Shown: piece after piece, positions 37,341 through 46,252 of the stretch
How the letters are laid out: every line of letters begins with the position of its first letter
Position numbering within the stretch: position 1 is the stretch's first letter
From: Balanoglossus misakiensis
Taxonomy: Eukaryota; Hemichordata
Assembly (NCBI GenBank): GCA_040954595.2
Contig: CM082586.2
Span: forward strand, 10,788,001 to 10,852,000
Direction of reading: 5' to 3'
Length of the DNA stretch: 64,000 bases
Made by a program: the position numbers and the translations under genes
Notes under the pieces: generated by a model
What the model was told of the DNA's origin: nothing
The model's input: the letters and a program-made list of their open reading frames with translations, nothing else
Databases searched by the model: none

Positions 37341-39010
37341 TAACAGAAGTTATAACCGTTCATGACATAGTTGTTGAATCAGGTTTACCAAATTCTCAAT
37401 TTTGCAGAATACCCGTTTCATCAAATCTTCAAATCCCAATTTGGCGAGCCGAATTGCAGCAATATGATGACAAAATCATCTGCGATTACCTACAATATGG
37501 TTGGCCCGTCTACTATACAGCCTCAGAATTGCCATACTCTACAGTGAAAAACCACCCATCAGCTATAAATTACTCGGCGCATGTCGACAACTGGATCATT
37601 AACGAAGTCGCAGCCGGGGCTACAGCGGGTCCGTTCTTAACTAACCCCCTTGCCACACCACTCAGTACTTCCCCCATTCAGACTGTCGAAAAAAAAGATA
37701 GTGTTAATCGGCGTATAGTCTTTGATCTTAGTTCCCCAATCCACCATTCAGTAAATGACGGTATCCCCAAAGGGGAATATCTTGGGGAGAGTTTTCAGCT
37801 TCAATATCCTTCCATTGATGATTTCACTGCAATGATGACCCGTAAGGGCAGGGGATGCCTCCTATTTAAGCGCGATTTAAGCAGAGCTTATCGGCAAATA
37901 CCAGTCGATCCAGCGGACTACCATTTGCTGGGCTACACGTGGCGTAATTTATTGTTCTTTGACCTTACATTGCCATTTGGCTTGCGAACCGCAGCGCTAG
38001 CCTGCCAGCGCACCACTAATGCGGTTTCTTATATCTATTCCACGAAAGGGTATGACTGTGTTAATTACCTTGACGACTTCGGTGGTGCAGAGACCTCCAA
38101 CAAAGCCCACAAGGCATTTGCGGAGCTAGGTGACACGCTGGATAGACTGGGTTTGCAAGAAGCCAAACACAAAGCGGTGCCCCCGTCATCAATCATGACT
38201 TTTCTTGGAATCCAGTTGAACTCCCTTACAATGACTATGGAAGTTACTCCTGACCGGCTTAATGAAATAGAGCAAGAGCTGGGTGTATGGGTCACTAAAA
38301 CAAAAGCAACTAAGCGCGAGCTGCAATCACTCATAGGCAAGCTTTCCTTTATTGCCAAATGTGTCAAGCCTGGTAGGCTATTCCTGGCGAGAATGCTAGA
38401 TGTGTTGCGTACCGTCACCCGCAATCACTACCATATCTATCTAAACAGTGATTTCAAGGCAGATCTACGGTGGTGGATTAATTTCATTAGGGTTTATAAT
38501 GGGGTGTCTCTCATTAAAGAGTCAGGTTGGTGCCCGCCAGATGAAATATTTTCTTCGGATGCATGCCCAACAGGGGGAGGGGGGCTTTGCGACAACGAGT
38601 ATTTCCACGTGGAGTTCCCTGACTTTGTAAAGGTTGGGGACCCTCACATTAATGCCCTCGAATTACTCACTATTACTATAGCGGCAAAAATTTGGGGTGA
38701 TAGATGGTCTGGAAAGAAAATACAGGTCTCTTGCGACAACCAGGCAACAGTTTGGGTCATTAATACCGGTAGAGCTAGGGATAAACTAATGCTGTCTTGC
38801 TTGAGGGAATTATGGCTGGTAGCAGCGATTCACGAGTTTGAGCTACGTGCTGTGCACATCGCAGGCACCGAGAACCGGCTGGCTGATGCGCTCAGTCGCT
38901 GGCATCTTGACCCAAGTTATGAGCAACTCTTCAAATCATCTGTTAATATTTCTCAAATGACCGAGCACCCAGTCGCCGAGGATGACATTCGCTTTCTCAA
39001 TGAGTGGTGA
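36605..39010 (+). CDS. Pol (reverse transcriptase/RNase H) of unit 2
   Basis: Open from 36605 to TGA at 39008. The first non-ATG start candidate is TTG at 36671, used here only for numbering (779 residues). Residues 1 to about 222 repeat the Gag C-terminus because of the 734-bp duplication. RT follows, with RDLSRAYRQIPV, LPFGLRTAALACQ and the catalytic YLDD (Y466, D468, D469). DIRS-type RNase H has acidic residues at SSDACPTGG (D630), INALELL (E664), SCDNQAT (D689) and LADALSR (D739). All key residues are present. There is no own ATG near the start, so expression needs frameshifting, reinitiation or splicing. No methyltransferase domain follows. Confidence 0.85.
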   Translation, partial: FKAEVDKSKQDSHDCDSNLIPKLNHRVKSAGTECNINDFYTLMGITDQAVHKCDRSVQTDMEIDISRSLSMCNPEVLRDAIVNPSSISEPVLSIDEPVTCTIANVASEHTGCFDTSVSRDNVDKYLCKTHTVDLIEPDIETDLDKQIPIESLAHTVGDTTEFACEISAHGSSDGMISDDHDVFVSDMFTVENVPNMGPPNPTLVDHSVPDTYPLGNDMQYSELSDTPVGGDVCPPSSWPQASPPDLTEVITVHDIVVESGLPNSQFCRIPVSSNLQIPIWRAELQQYDDKIICDYLQYGWPVYYTASELPYSTVKNHPSAINYSAHVDNWIINEVAAGATAGPFLTNPLATPLSTSPIQTVEKKDSVNRRIVFDLSSPIHHSVNDGIPKGEYLGESFQLQYPSIDDFTAMMTRKGRGCLLFKRDLSRAYRQIPVDPADYHLLGYTWRNLLFFDLTLPFGLRTAALACQRTTNAVSYIYSTKGYDCVNYLDDFGGAETSNKAHKAFAELGDTLDRLGLQEAKHKAVPPSSIMTFLGIQLNSLTMTMEVTPDRLNEIEQELGVWVTKTKATKRELQSLIGKLSFIAKCVKPGRLFLARMLDVLRTVTRNHYHIYLNSDFKADLRWWINFIRVYNGVSLIKESGWCPPDEIFSSDACPTGGGGLCDNEYFHVEFPDFVKVGDPHINALELLTITIAAKIWGDRWSGKKIQVSCDNQATVWVINTGRARDKLMLSCLRELWLVAAIHEFELRAVHIAGTENRLADALSRWHLDPSYEQLFKSSVNISQMTEHPVAEDDIRFLNEW

Positions 39011-39031
39011 CTGATTTTATTTTTATTTCAG

Positions 39032-40029
39032 ATCACTGCCAAACTATCCAAGCCTTAGACGCTCAAATCGCTATCTCAATGAGGTCAGCATTAGCGGAAG
39101 GAACTCGTCGGAATTTGTCGTCACAGTTGAAGAGTTACTTCCTGTTTTGTCAGTTTTTCAATTTTACTCCTGTTCCAGCATCTGTTCTTACAGTGTGTAG
39201 ATTTATCCAGTTTCTTGCAAGATCAGTAACTGCTACTGGCACCATTCAGAATTATTTGTACGCAATTCGTACCTTGCATAGAATCCATGGCTTCACGCCA
39301 TTGGCCGCTGATCAGTATGTTGTCAAATTACTTTTGAAATGTCTTTCCCGTAGCACTTTCCAGCCAGTGAGGCAGAAATTACCCATCACCCCCCAGTTGT
39401 TGCTACAGTTTTTCGGGCTTCTAGATGTGGCTGTTCCATTCGATGTTACTTTGTGGGCATGCCTTTTGATAGGGTTTTTCTCCTTTTTTCGCAAGTCAAA
39501 TCTTGTTCCGAAGTCTGCAACCGACTTTGATCCGGCTAAACACCTCTGTAGGGGTAAAGTCATTTCCTCAGATTCTGGCCTTATAATCGGCGTGACTTGG
39601 TCAAAAACCATTCAGTTTCGCGTACGCTGTTTGACTATTCCACTTGCCCGCATTCCAGGTTCGGTGTTGTGCCCTTTACAGGCATACAATCACATGTGTG
39701 AGATCATCCCAGCCCCACCCTCTAGCCCAGCATTTGTTTTTCCCAAATGTGGCAAATTGGTCCCCTTGACCCATTCAGGGCTGGTGAAAAGTATCAAATG
39801 TTTAGTTCAGAGGGCAGGCTTTCCTGCTGACATGTACTCGGGTCACAGCCTCCGTCGTGGGGGTGCAACCTTTGCATTCGAAAGTGGGGTCCCTGGGGAG
39901 CTTATCAAACTCCAAGGGGATTGGCAATCCAGCGCGTATCTCCGTTATCTTAACATTCCATTTCAGACTCGTTATCTGGTGTCCTTTCAAATGGGTCAGC
40001 ATATTAAAGACATCTCCGCGTCACACTGA
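39032..40029 (+). CDS. Tyrosine recombinase exon of unit 2
   Basis: The open frame runs from 39004 (no ATG, preceded directly by TGA) to TGA at 40027, overlapping the pol end by 7 bases. I start the coding exon at 39032, after the splice acceptor. Numbering from 39004, the active-site arginine is in FFRKSN (R163) and H-x-x-R is HSLR (H281, R284). A tryptophan stands at the His/Trp position (GDWQ, W307) and the nucleophile is probably Y315, or Y312, of AYLRYL. An N-terminal SAM-like core-binding region (residues about 25-110) fits the family. YR would integrate the circular or linear cDNA by recombination without target duplication. Confidence 0.85.
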
Positions 40030-40061
40030 TTTTACTGTGGCACTAGCAGAGAGGCGGACCG

Positions 40062-40139
40062 GGTTTGGCAGTGGTTGGGCCTGCAAGAGCCCCCAGTTCA
40101 CGTAAATAAATAATGGCTCTTGCCTTCAGCTGCCAAACC
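40062..40139 (+). terminator. 3'-end stem-loop with poly(A) signal, unit 2
   Basis: Same two perfect stems as in unit 1, with AATAAA at 40105-40110 in the loop. Confidence 0.65.
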
Positions 40140-40181
40140 TGTGTCCTTGGTTTGTGTGTTAGAGAGATCTCAAGTAATTTA

Positions 40182-40213
40182 GGTAACATTGCGATCAACG
40201 GCATAATGTTACC
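40182..40213. promoter_or_regulatory. Inverted repeat at the junction of units 2 and 3
   Basis: GGTAACATT at 40182-40190 and AATGTTACC at 40205-40213, with the same 14-bp spacer as the other junctions. Confidence 0.6.
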
Positions 40214-40360
40214 CAATTAAGCAACTCGAAAAGGGGCGCCCTCAACCTCAAACGAGCCTCAAAAATCCCATAATCCATCACTCACGGCCACTTCAAGGGT
40301 TCGGAGCGTGTCCTGCAGTGCACGCTCTCTCTGCCTCAATTTCAATTTCTCACCGTTATT

Positions 40361-42277
40361 ATGGAGAACGCTGAACAACAGCTGCTGGATTTGGGAATAG
40401 AGCCCAGTCCAGTCGCCAAAAAGGGACCTGCAACCCGCAGTAAGACTACGACAAGAGCATCGACCGGTCGAAAAGTTCGCGTGGTCCCCCCCACCAAACT
40501 TTCCAAAGTACCAATGGCGTCAGCTCGTTCGAAAGGCGGGAAATGTAGCAAACCTGTCAAGGAAGAAGACACTTCATCTGACGGGGAAGATGTGAGGTCA
40601 GAGAAAGAGAAGTTGCAGGCGGAGATAGCGAGACTGCAGGAGCAATCTGAAGTAGACAATTTAAGAAAACAACTAAAAGAAATGAAACTGGAGAAGGAAC
40701 GACGCAGCCCGCCAGCTGCTTCGAGCGGAAGTCCCAGAAGTCACGACCTGAGTCAACTCACGCTACCCGATCTCAAGAGGATGGCGAAAGAAGACTCACA
40801 ATTGCAGTGGTCGTTACCATCAGGCAGTCCGTGGCTACCAGCGACAGGGGCCGCTGGCGGCGGTGAAGACCTCCAACCGAACCAACTCCTGGCACAGTCC
40901 GGTTTATACACAGCAGCGCAGAGCAAAGCAGGTAACGTACCAATGAAATCGATGCGGTTCAACACCAGAACCGATCGTGTGCGACAGCACGTCCTATGGC
41001 CGCACATGTTCGTCAGGGCTCGGACATTCTCGGGCGCCCCACCAAAATTCGATGATATGTCAATGGCGGAATTTGTGGAAGGTAATCTTGCGATAGTGCA
41101 ACTTCCTACTTTGAGTGACACAGAGAAACAGCAGCGATTACAACACTTACAGTCGCTTATGAAAGACGCCAATTTGTTCCCCTGGGACGCCATCTTGAAG
41201 TTCGAGGGCGCGCTCCTCTCTGACATGGAGTCAGGACTCAGAACATGGGCAAATGACACCGCAGATCTGAGAGAGCTATATTTGCTGCCGCGTATCGGCG
41301 AGATCAGACGGGATAAAACAGCGGACAAATCCAAAAAGAAGGATCAGATTAATGTATGTTTCAAATACCAAAGTAACAAGTGCGAGAAGGAGGATTGCGC
41401 ATTCAAACACATATGTGAAGCCTGCATGAAGTTGCGTAACAACCTGGCCAAGCATCCCAAGATTGCCAGCCCCTGGAAGGATAAGGCCTTTAGAGAGCAA
41501 GAGAGCAACAAGTTGACCGATAGTTCTGGCAAAGCAGAGGTAGATAAGTCTAAACAAGACTCTCATGACTGTGACAGCAATTTAATTCCTAAATTGAACC
41601 ATAGAGTCAAAAGTGCAGGCACGGAGTGTAATATCAATGACTTTTATACATTGATGGGCATCACAGATCAGGCAGTGCACAAGTGTGATCGCTCTGTACA
41701 AACTGACATGGAGATTGATATTTCAAGAAGCCTGTCAATGTGCAACCCGGAGGTTTTGCGGGATGCTATTGTTAACCCTAGTAGTATTTCTGAACCAGTG
41801 CTTTCGATTGACGAGCCAGTAACATGTACCATTGCCAATGTTGCCTCTGAACACACAGGTTGTTTTGATACCTCTGTTAGCAGGGATAATGTTGACAAAT
41901 ACCTTTGTAAAACTCATACAGTTGATTTGATAGAACCTGATATTGAGACTGATCTTGACAAGCAAATCCCTATTGAATCACTAGCCCATACCGTCGGTGA
42001 TACCACTGAATTTGCATGTGAGATTAGCGCTCATGGTTCATCTGACGGTATGATCAGTGATGACCACGATGTCTTTGTTAGTGATATGTTTACTGTGGAA
42101 AATGTTCCAAATATGGGGCCTCCCAACCCCACCCTTGTTGATCACAGTGTTCCAGACACTTATCCACTGGGCAATGATATGCAGTATTCTGAGTTATCAG
42201 ATACTCCCGTGGGCGGGGATGTCTGTCCCCCGTCGTCATGGCCACAAGCGTCACCCCTTGATTTAAAGCAGAGGTAG
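40361..42277 (+). CDS. Gag-like protein of unit 3
   Basis: 638 codons, matching the unit 2 Gag except for a few substitutions (for example SEHTGC and PQASPLD here). It has the same coiled coil, CCCH zinc finger (C333, C341, C346, H350) and duplication-made end DLKQR. Splice donor CAG/GTAACG follows base 40931, and the heptamer TTTAAAG at 42262 lies in the 16-base overlap with pol. The match of unit 1 with units 2 and 3 upstream of the junction shows that this 5' half of Gag is the ancestral part. Confidence 0.85.
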   Translation: MENAEQQLLDLGIEPSPVAKKGPATRSKTTTRASTGRKVRVVPPTKLSKVPMASARSKGGKCSKPVKEEDTSSDGEDVRSEKEKLQAEIARLQEQSEVDNLRKQLKEMKLEKERRSPPAASSGSPRSHDLSQLTLPDLKRMAKEDSQLQWSLPSGSPWLPATGAAGGGEDLQPNQLLAQSGLYTAAQSKAGNVPMKSMRFNTRTDRVRQHVLWPHMFVRARTFSGAPPKFDDMSMAEFVEGNLAIVQLPTLSDTEKQQRLQHLQSLMKDANLFPWDAILKFEGALLSDMESGLRTWANDTADLRELYLLPRIGEIRRDKTADKSKKKDQINVCFKYQSNKCEKEDCAFKHICEACMKLRNNLAKHPKIASPWKDKAFREQESNKLTDSSGKAEVDKSKQDSHDCDSNLIPKLNHRVKSAGTECNINDFYTLMGITDQAVHKCDRSVQTDMEIDISRSLSMCNPEVLRDAIVNPSSISEPVLSIDEPVTCTIANVASEHTGCFDTSVSRDNVDKYLCKTHTVDLIEPDIETDLDKQIPIESLAHTVGDTTEFACEISAHGSSDGMISDDHDVFVSDMFTVENVPNMGPPNPTLVDHSVPDTYPLGNDMQYSELSDTPVGGDVCPPSSWPQASPLDLKQR

Positions 42278-44667
42278 ATAAGTCTAAACAAGACTCTCAT
42301 GACTGTGACAGCAATTTAATTCCTAAATTGAACCATAGAGTCAAAAGTGCAGGCACGGAGTGTAATATCAATGACTTTTATACATTGATGGGCATCACAG
42401 ATCAGGCAGTGCACAAGTGTGATCGCTCTGTACAAACTGACATGGAGATTGATATTTCAAGAAGCCTGTCAATGTGCAACCCGGAGGTTTTGCGGGATGC
42501 TAGTGTTAACCCTAGTAGTATTTCTGAACCAGTGCTTTCGATTGACGAGCCAGTAACATGTACCATTGCCAATGTTGCCTCTGAACACACAGGTTGTTTT
42601 GATACCTCTGTTAGCAGGGATAATGTTGACAAATACCTTTGTAAAACTCATACAGTTGATTTGATAGAACCTGATATTGAGACTGATCTTGACAAGCAAA
42701 TCCCTATTGAATCACTAGCCCATACCGTCGGTGATACCACTGAATTTGCATGTGAGATTAGCGCTCATGGTTCATCTGACGGTATGATCAGTGATGACCA
42801 CGATGTCTTTGTTAGTGATATGTTTACTGTGGAAAATGTTCCAAATATGGGGCCTCCCAACCCCACCCTTGTTGATCACAGTGTTCCAGACACTTATCCA
42901 CTGGGCAATGATATGCAGTATTCTGAGTTATCAGATACTCCCGTGGGCGGGGATGTCTGTCCCCCGTCGTCATGGCCACAAGCGTCACCCCCTGATTTAA
43001 CAGAAGTTATAACCGTTCATGACATAGTTGTTGAATCAGGTTTACCAAATTCTCAATTTTGCAGAATACCCGTTTCATCAAATCTTCAAATCCCAATTTG
43101 GCGAGCCGAATTGCAGCAATATGATGACAAAATCATCTGCGATTACCTACAATATGGTTGGCCCGTCTACTATACAGCCTCAGAATTGCCATACTCTACA
43201 GTGAAAAACCACCCATCAGCTATAAATTACTCGGCGCATGTCGACAACTGGATCATTAACGAAGTCGCAGCCGGGGCTACAGCGGGTCCGTTCTTAACTA
43301 ACCCCCTTGCCACACCACTCAGTACTTCCCCCATTCAGACTGTCGAAAAAAAAGATAGTGTTAATCGGCGTATAGTCTTTGATCTTAGTTCCCCAATCCA
43401 CCATTCAGTAAATGACGGTATCCCCAAAGGGGAATATCTTGGGGAGAGTTTTCAGCTTCAATATCCTTCCATTGATGATTTCACTGCAATGATGACCCGT
43501 AAGGGCAGGGGATGCCTCCTATTTAAGCGCGATTTAAGCAGAGCTTATCGGCAAATACCAGTCGATCCAGCGGACTACCATTTGCTGGGCTACACGTGGC
43601 GTAATTTATTGTTCTTTGACCTTACATTGCCATTTGGCTTGCGAACCGCAGCGCTAGCCTGCCAGCGCACCACTAATGCGGTTTCTTATATCTATTCCAC
43701 GAAAGGGTATGACTGTGTTAATTACCTTGACGACTTCGGTGGTGCAGAGACCTCCAACAAAGCCCACAAGGCATTTGCGGAGGTAGGTGACACGCTGGAT
43801 AGACTGGGTTTGCAAGAAGCCAAACACAAAGCGGTGCCCCCGTCATCAATCATGACTTTTCTTGGAATCCAGTTGAACTCCCTTACAATGACTATGGAAG
43901 TTACTCCTGACCGGCTTAATGAAATAGAGCAAGAGCTGGGTGTATGGGTCACTAAAACAAAAGCAACTAAGCGCGAGCTGCAATCACTCATAGGCAAGCT
44001 TTCCTTTATTGCCAAATGTGTCAAGCCTGGTAGGCTATTCCTGGCGAGAATGCTAGATGTGTTGCGTACCGTCACCCGCAATCACTACCATATCTATCTA
44101 AACAGTGATTTCAAGGCAGATCTACGGTGGTGGATTAATTTCATTAGGGTTTATAATGGGGTGTCTCTCATTAAAGAGTCAGGTTGGTGCCCGCCAGATG
44201 AAATATTTTCTTCGGATGCATGCCCAACAGGGGGAGGGGGGCTTTGCGACAACGAGTATTTCCACGTGGAGTTCCCTGACTTTGTAAAGGTTGGGGACCC
44301 TCACATTAATGCCCTCGAATTACTCACTATTACTATAGCGGCAAAAATTTGGGGTGATAGATGGTCTGGAAAGAAAATACAGGTCTCTTGCGACAACCAG
44401 GCAACAGTTTGGGTCATTAATACCGGTAGAGCTAGGGATAAACTAATGCTGTCTTGCTTGAGGGAATTATGGCTGGTAGCAGCGATTCACGAGTTTGAGC
44501 TACGTGCTGTGCACATCGCAGGCACCGAGAACCGGCTGGCTGATGCGCTCAGTCGCTGGCATCTTGACCCAAGTTATGAGCAACTCTTCAAATCATCTGT
44601 TAATATTTCTCAAATGACCGAGCACCCAGTCGCCGAGGATGACATTCGCTTTCTCAATGAGTGGTGA
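42262..44667 (+). CDS. Pol (reverse transcriptase/RNase H) of unit 3
   Basis: Same reading as in unit 2 (779 residues counted from the TTG at 42328). It has intact YLDD and the four RNase H acidic positions. Single-residue differences include DASVNPSS for DAIVNPSS and FAEVGD for FAELGD. The first 222 residues duplicate the Gag C-terminus. There is no ATG near the start of the frame. The last 7 bases overlap the YR frame. Confidence 0.85.
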   Translation, partial: FKAEVDKSKQDSHDCDSNLIPKLNHRVKSAGTECNINDFYTLMGITDQAVHKCDRSVQTDMEIDISRSLSMCNPEVLRDASVNPSSISEPVLSIDEPVTCTIANVASEHTGCFDTSVSRDNVDKYLCKTHTVDLIEPDIETDLDKQIPIESLAHTVGDTTEFACEISAHGSSDGMISDDHDVFVSDMFTVENVPNMGPPNPTLVDHSVPDTYPLGNDMQYSELSDTPVGGDVCPPSSWPQASPPDLTEVITVHDIVVESGLPNSQFCRIPVSSNLQIPIWRAELQQYDDKIICDYLQYGWPVYYTASELPYSTVKNHPSAINYSAHVDNWIINEVAAGATAGPFLTNPLATPLSTSPIQTVEKKDSVNRRIVFDLSSPIHHSVNDGIPKGEYLGESFQLQYPSIDDFTAMMTRKGRGCLLFKRDLSRAYRQIPVDPADYHLLGYTWRNLLFFDLTLPFGLRTAALACQRTTNAVSYIYSTKGYDCVNYLDDFGGAETSNKAHKAFAEVGDTLDRLGLQEAKHKAVPPSSIMTFLGIQLNSLTMTMEVTPDRLNEIEQELGVWVTKTKATKRELQSLIGKLSFIAKCVKPGRLFLARMLDVLRTVTRNHYHIYLNSDFKADLRWWINFIRVYNGVSLIKESGWCPPDEIFSSDACPTGGGGLCDNEYFHVEFPDFVKVGDPHINALELLTITIAAKIWGDRWSGKKIQVSCDNQATVWVINTGRARDKLMLSCLRELWLVAAIHEFELRAVHIAGTENRLADALSRWHLDPSYEQLFKSSVNISQMTEHPVAEDDIRFLNEW

Positions 44668-44688
44668 CTGATTTTATTTTTATTTCAG

Positions 44689-45686
44689 ATCACTGCCAAA
44701 CTATCCAAGCCTTAGACGCTCAAATCGCTATCTCAATGAGGTCAGCATTAGCGGAAGGAACTCGTCGGAATTTGTCGTCACAGTTGAAGAGTTACTTCCT
44801 GTTTTGTCAGTTTTTCAATTTTACTCCTGTTCCAGCATCTGTTCTTACAGTGTGTAGATTTATCCAGTTTCTTGCAAGATCAGTAACTGCTACTGGCACC
44901 ATTCAGAATTATTTGTACGCAATTCGTACCTTGCATAGAATCCATGGCTTCACGCCATTGGCCGCTGATCAGTATGTTGTCAAATTACTTTTGAAATGTC
45001 TTTCCCGTAGCACTTTCCAGCCAGTGAGGCAGAAATTACCCATCACCCCCCAGTTGTTGCTACAGTTTTTCGGGCTTCTAGATGTGGCTGTTCCATTCGA
45101 TGTTACTTTGTGGGCATGCCTTTTGATAGGGTTTTTCTCCTTTTTTCGCAAGTCAAATCTTGTTCCGAAGTCTGCAACCGACTTTGATCCGGCTAAACAC
45201 CTCTGTAGGGGTAAAGTCATTTCCTCAGATTCTGGCCTTATAATCGGCGTGACTTGGTCAAAAACCATTCAGTTTCGCGAACGCTGTTTGACTATTCCAC
45301 TTGCCCACATTCCAGGTTCGGTGTTGTGCCCTTTACAGGCATACAATCACATGTGTGAGATCATCCCAGCCCCACCCTCTAGCCCAGCATTTGTTTTTCC
45401 CAAATGTGGCAAATTGGTCCCCTTGACCCATTCAGGGCTGGTGAAAAGTATCAAATGTTTAGTTCAGAGGGCAGGCTTTCCTGCTGACATGTACTCAGGT
45501 CACAGCCTCCGTCGTGGGGGTGCAACCTTTGCATTCGAAAGTGGGGTCCCTGGGGAGCTTATCAAACTCCAAGGGGATTGGCAATCCAGCGCGTATCTCC
45601 GTTATCTTAACATTCCATTTCAGACTCGTTATCTGGTGTCCTTTCAAATGGGTCAGCATCTTAAAGACATCTCCGCGTCACACTGA
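44689..45686 (+). CDS. Tyrosine recombinase exon of unit 3
   Basis: Open frame from 44661 without ATG. The splice-acceptor AG is at 44687-44688, and the exon joins in phase 1 to a donor after 40931. It carries FFRKSN, HSLRRGG, GDWQ and AYLRYL, all as in unit 2. Differences are LAHIPG for LARIPG and QHLKDIS for QHIKDIS. The R-H-R-W-Y set looks complete. Confidence 0.85.
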
Positions 45687-45718
45687 TTTTACTGTGGCAC
45701 TAGCAGAGAGGCGGACCG

Positions 45719-45796
45719 GGTTTGGCAGTGGTTGGGCCTGCAAGAGCCCCCAGTTCACGTAAATAAATAATGGCTCTTGCCTTCAGCTGCCAAACC
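45719..45796 (+). terminator. 3'-end stem-loop with poly(A) signal, unit 3
   Basis: Same paired arms as in units 1 and 2, with AATAAA at 45762-45767. Confidence 0.65.
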
Positions 45797-45836
45797 TGTG
45801 TCCTTGGTTTGTGTGTTAGAGAGATCTCAAGTAATT

Positions 45837-46252
45837 TAGGTAACATTGCGATCAACGGCATAATGTTACCCAATTAAGCAACTCGAAAAGGGGCGCCCTC
45901 AACCTCAAACGAGCCTCAAAAATCCCATAATCCATCACTCACGACCACTTCAAGGGTTCTGAGCGTGTCCTGCAATGCTCGCTCTCTCTGCCTCAATTTC
46001 CCCACCCGCCCGCCCTCAACAAATAAGATGTGTATTTGCAGATTTACAGTGGTTCTCTGGTCAATACTGTACTTCACGATTGTAACCTTTTTCATCCATG
46101 TATTTTGCAATGGTCCTTTCATCATTGCGAGTTGTTATTCCCAGTTGTGTTGGGCCTGCAAGAGCACCCAGTTCACGTAAATAAATAATGGCTCTTGCCT
46201 TCAGCTGCCAAACCTGTGTCCTTGTTTTGTGTGTTAGAGAGATCTCAAATAA
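45837..46252 (+). mobile_element. Short end-only unit 4 (416 bp) closing the array
   Basis: The first about 162 bases match the element's left end A, including the inverted repeat at 45839-45870. The last about 105 bases match the right end B, with the inner stem GCAAGAGC/GCTCTTGC and AATAAA at 46180-46185. The about 150 bases between match nothing else in the window. A differs from the other copies at three positions and B at three. Two readings are possible: a non-autonomous deletion derivative, or the A2-B2 part of a split direct repeat belonging to the neighbouring element. Satellite resumes directly at TTGGGG. Confidence 0.75.

Larger units (their letters stand above)
35275..39031 (+). 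other. Putative intron joining Gag N-terminus to YR, unit 2
   Basis: The donor is AAAGCAG/GTAACG: the exon ends at 35274 after the first base of a codon. The acceptor is TTTTATTTTTATTTCAG/ATCACTGCC: AG at 39030-39031, and the exon starts at the second base of a codon in the YR frame. Both are phase 1, so joining gives codon GAT and keeps frame. The product would be 190 Gag residues, one joining Asp and 331 YR residues (522 in all). A branch-like CTGAT lies upstream of the tract. The same sites are at 40932-44688 in unit 3 and at 30368-33375 in unit 1. No transcript evidence was available. Confidence 0.55.
34523..40179 (+). mobile_element. Retrotransposon unit 2 (5657 bp, open frames)
   Basis: Exactly the same length as unit 3 and almost identical to it. 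It contains gag, pol and YR open frames and the 734-bp internal tandem duplication. The first base pairs repeat the left end of unit 1 (inverted repeat at 34525-34556). Differences from unit 3 are scattered single bases, for example SEYTGC for SEHTGC in Gag and PQGSPLD for PQASPLD. Confidence 0.9.
40180..45836 (+). mobile_element. Retrotransposon unit 3 (5657 bp, open frames)
   Basis: Same length as unit 2 with gag, pol and YR all open and the 734-bp duplication at the same junction. It is the best candidate for an active or recently active copy, together with unit 2. Confidence 0.9.
29613..46252 (+). mobile_element. Head-to-tail array of a DIRS-order (tyrosine recombinase) retrotransposon
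   Basis: Four units start at 29613, 34523, 40180 and 45837, each opening with TAGGTAACATT and closing near AGAGAGATCTCAA(G/A)TAATT. The first three encode Gag, RT/RNase H and a tyrosine recombinase; the fourth has only the ends. There is no integrase-type DDE domain, and no obvious target duplication at the outer satellite junctions. The left-end sequence A and right-end sequence B are unrelated. Unit 3 plus the short unit therefore reads A-ORFs-B-A-(150 bp)-B, close to the split-direct-repeat plan of PAT/Ngaro elements. No methyltransferase domain lies between RNase H and YR, which favours a Ngaro-like group; the superfamily is inferred, not searched. Confidence 0.85.

Noticed and set aside
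39004-39006. GTG as the real start of the recombinase
   Set aside because: The first nine codons are a pyrimidine tract ending in CAG, which looks like an intron end, not a protein start.
30191-45268. Antisense open frames of 60-193 codons within the retrotransposon units
   Set aside because: They lie opposite conserved Gag, RT and YR coding sequence, have no motifs and recur only because the units are duplicated.
29613-46252. Classical DIRS1 inverted terminal repeats
   Set aside because: The left-end sequence and the reverse complement of the right end do not match beyond chance.
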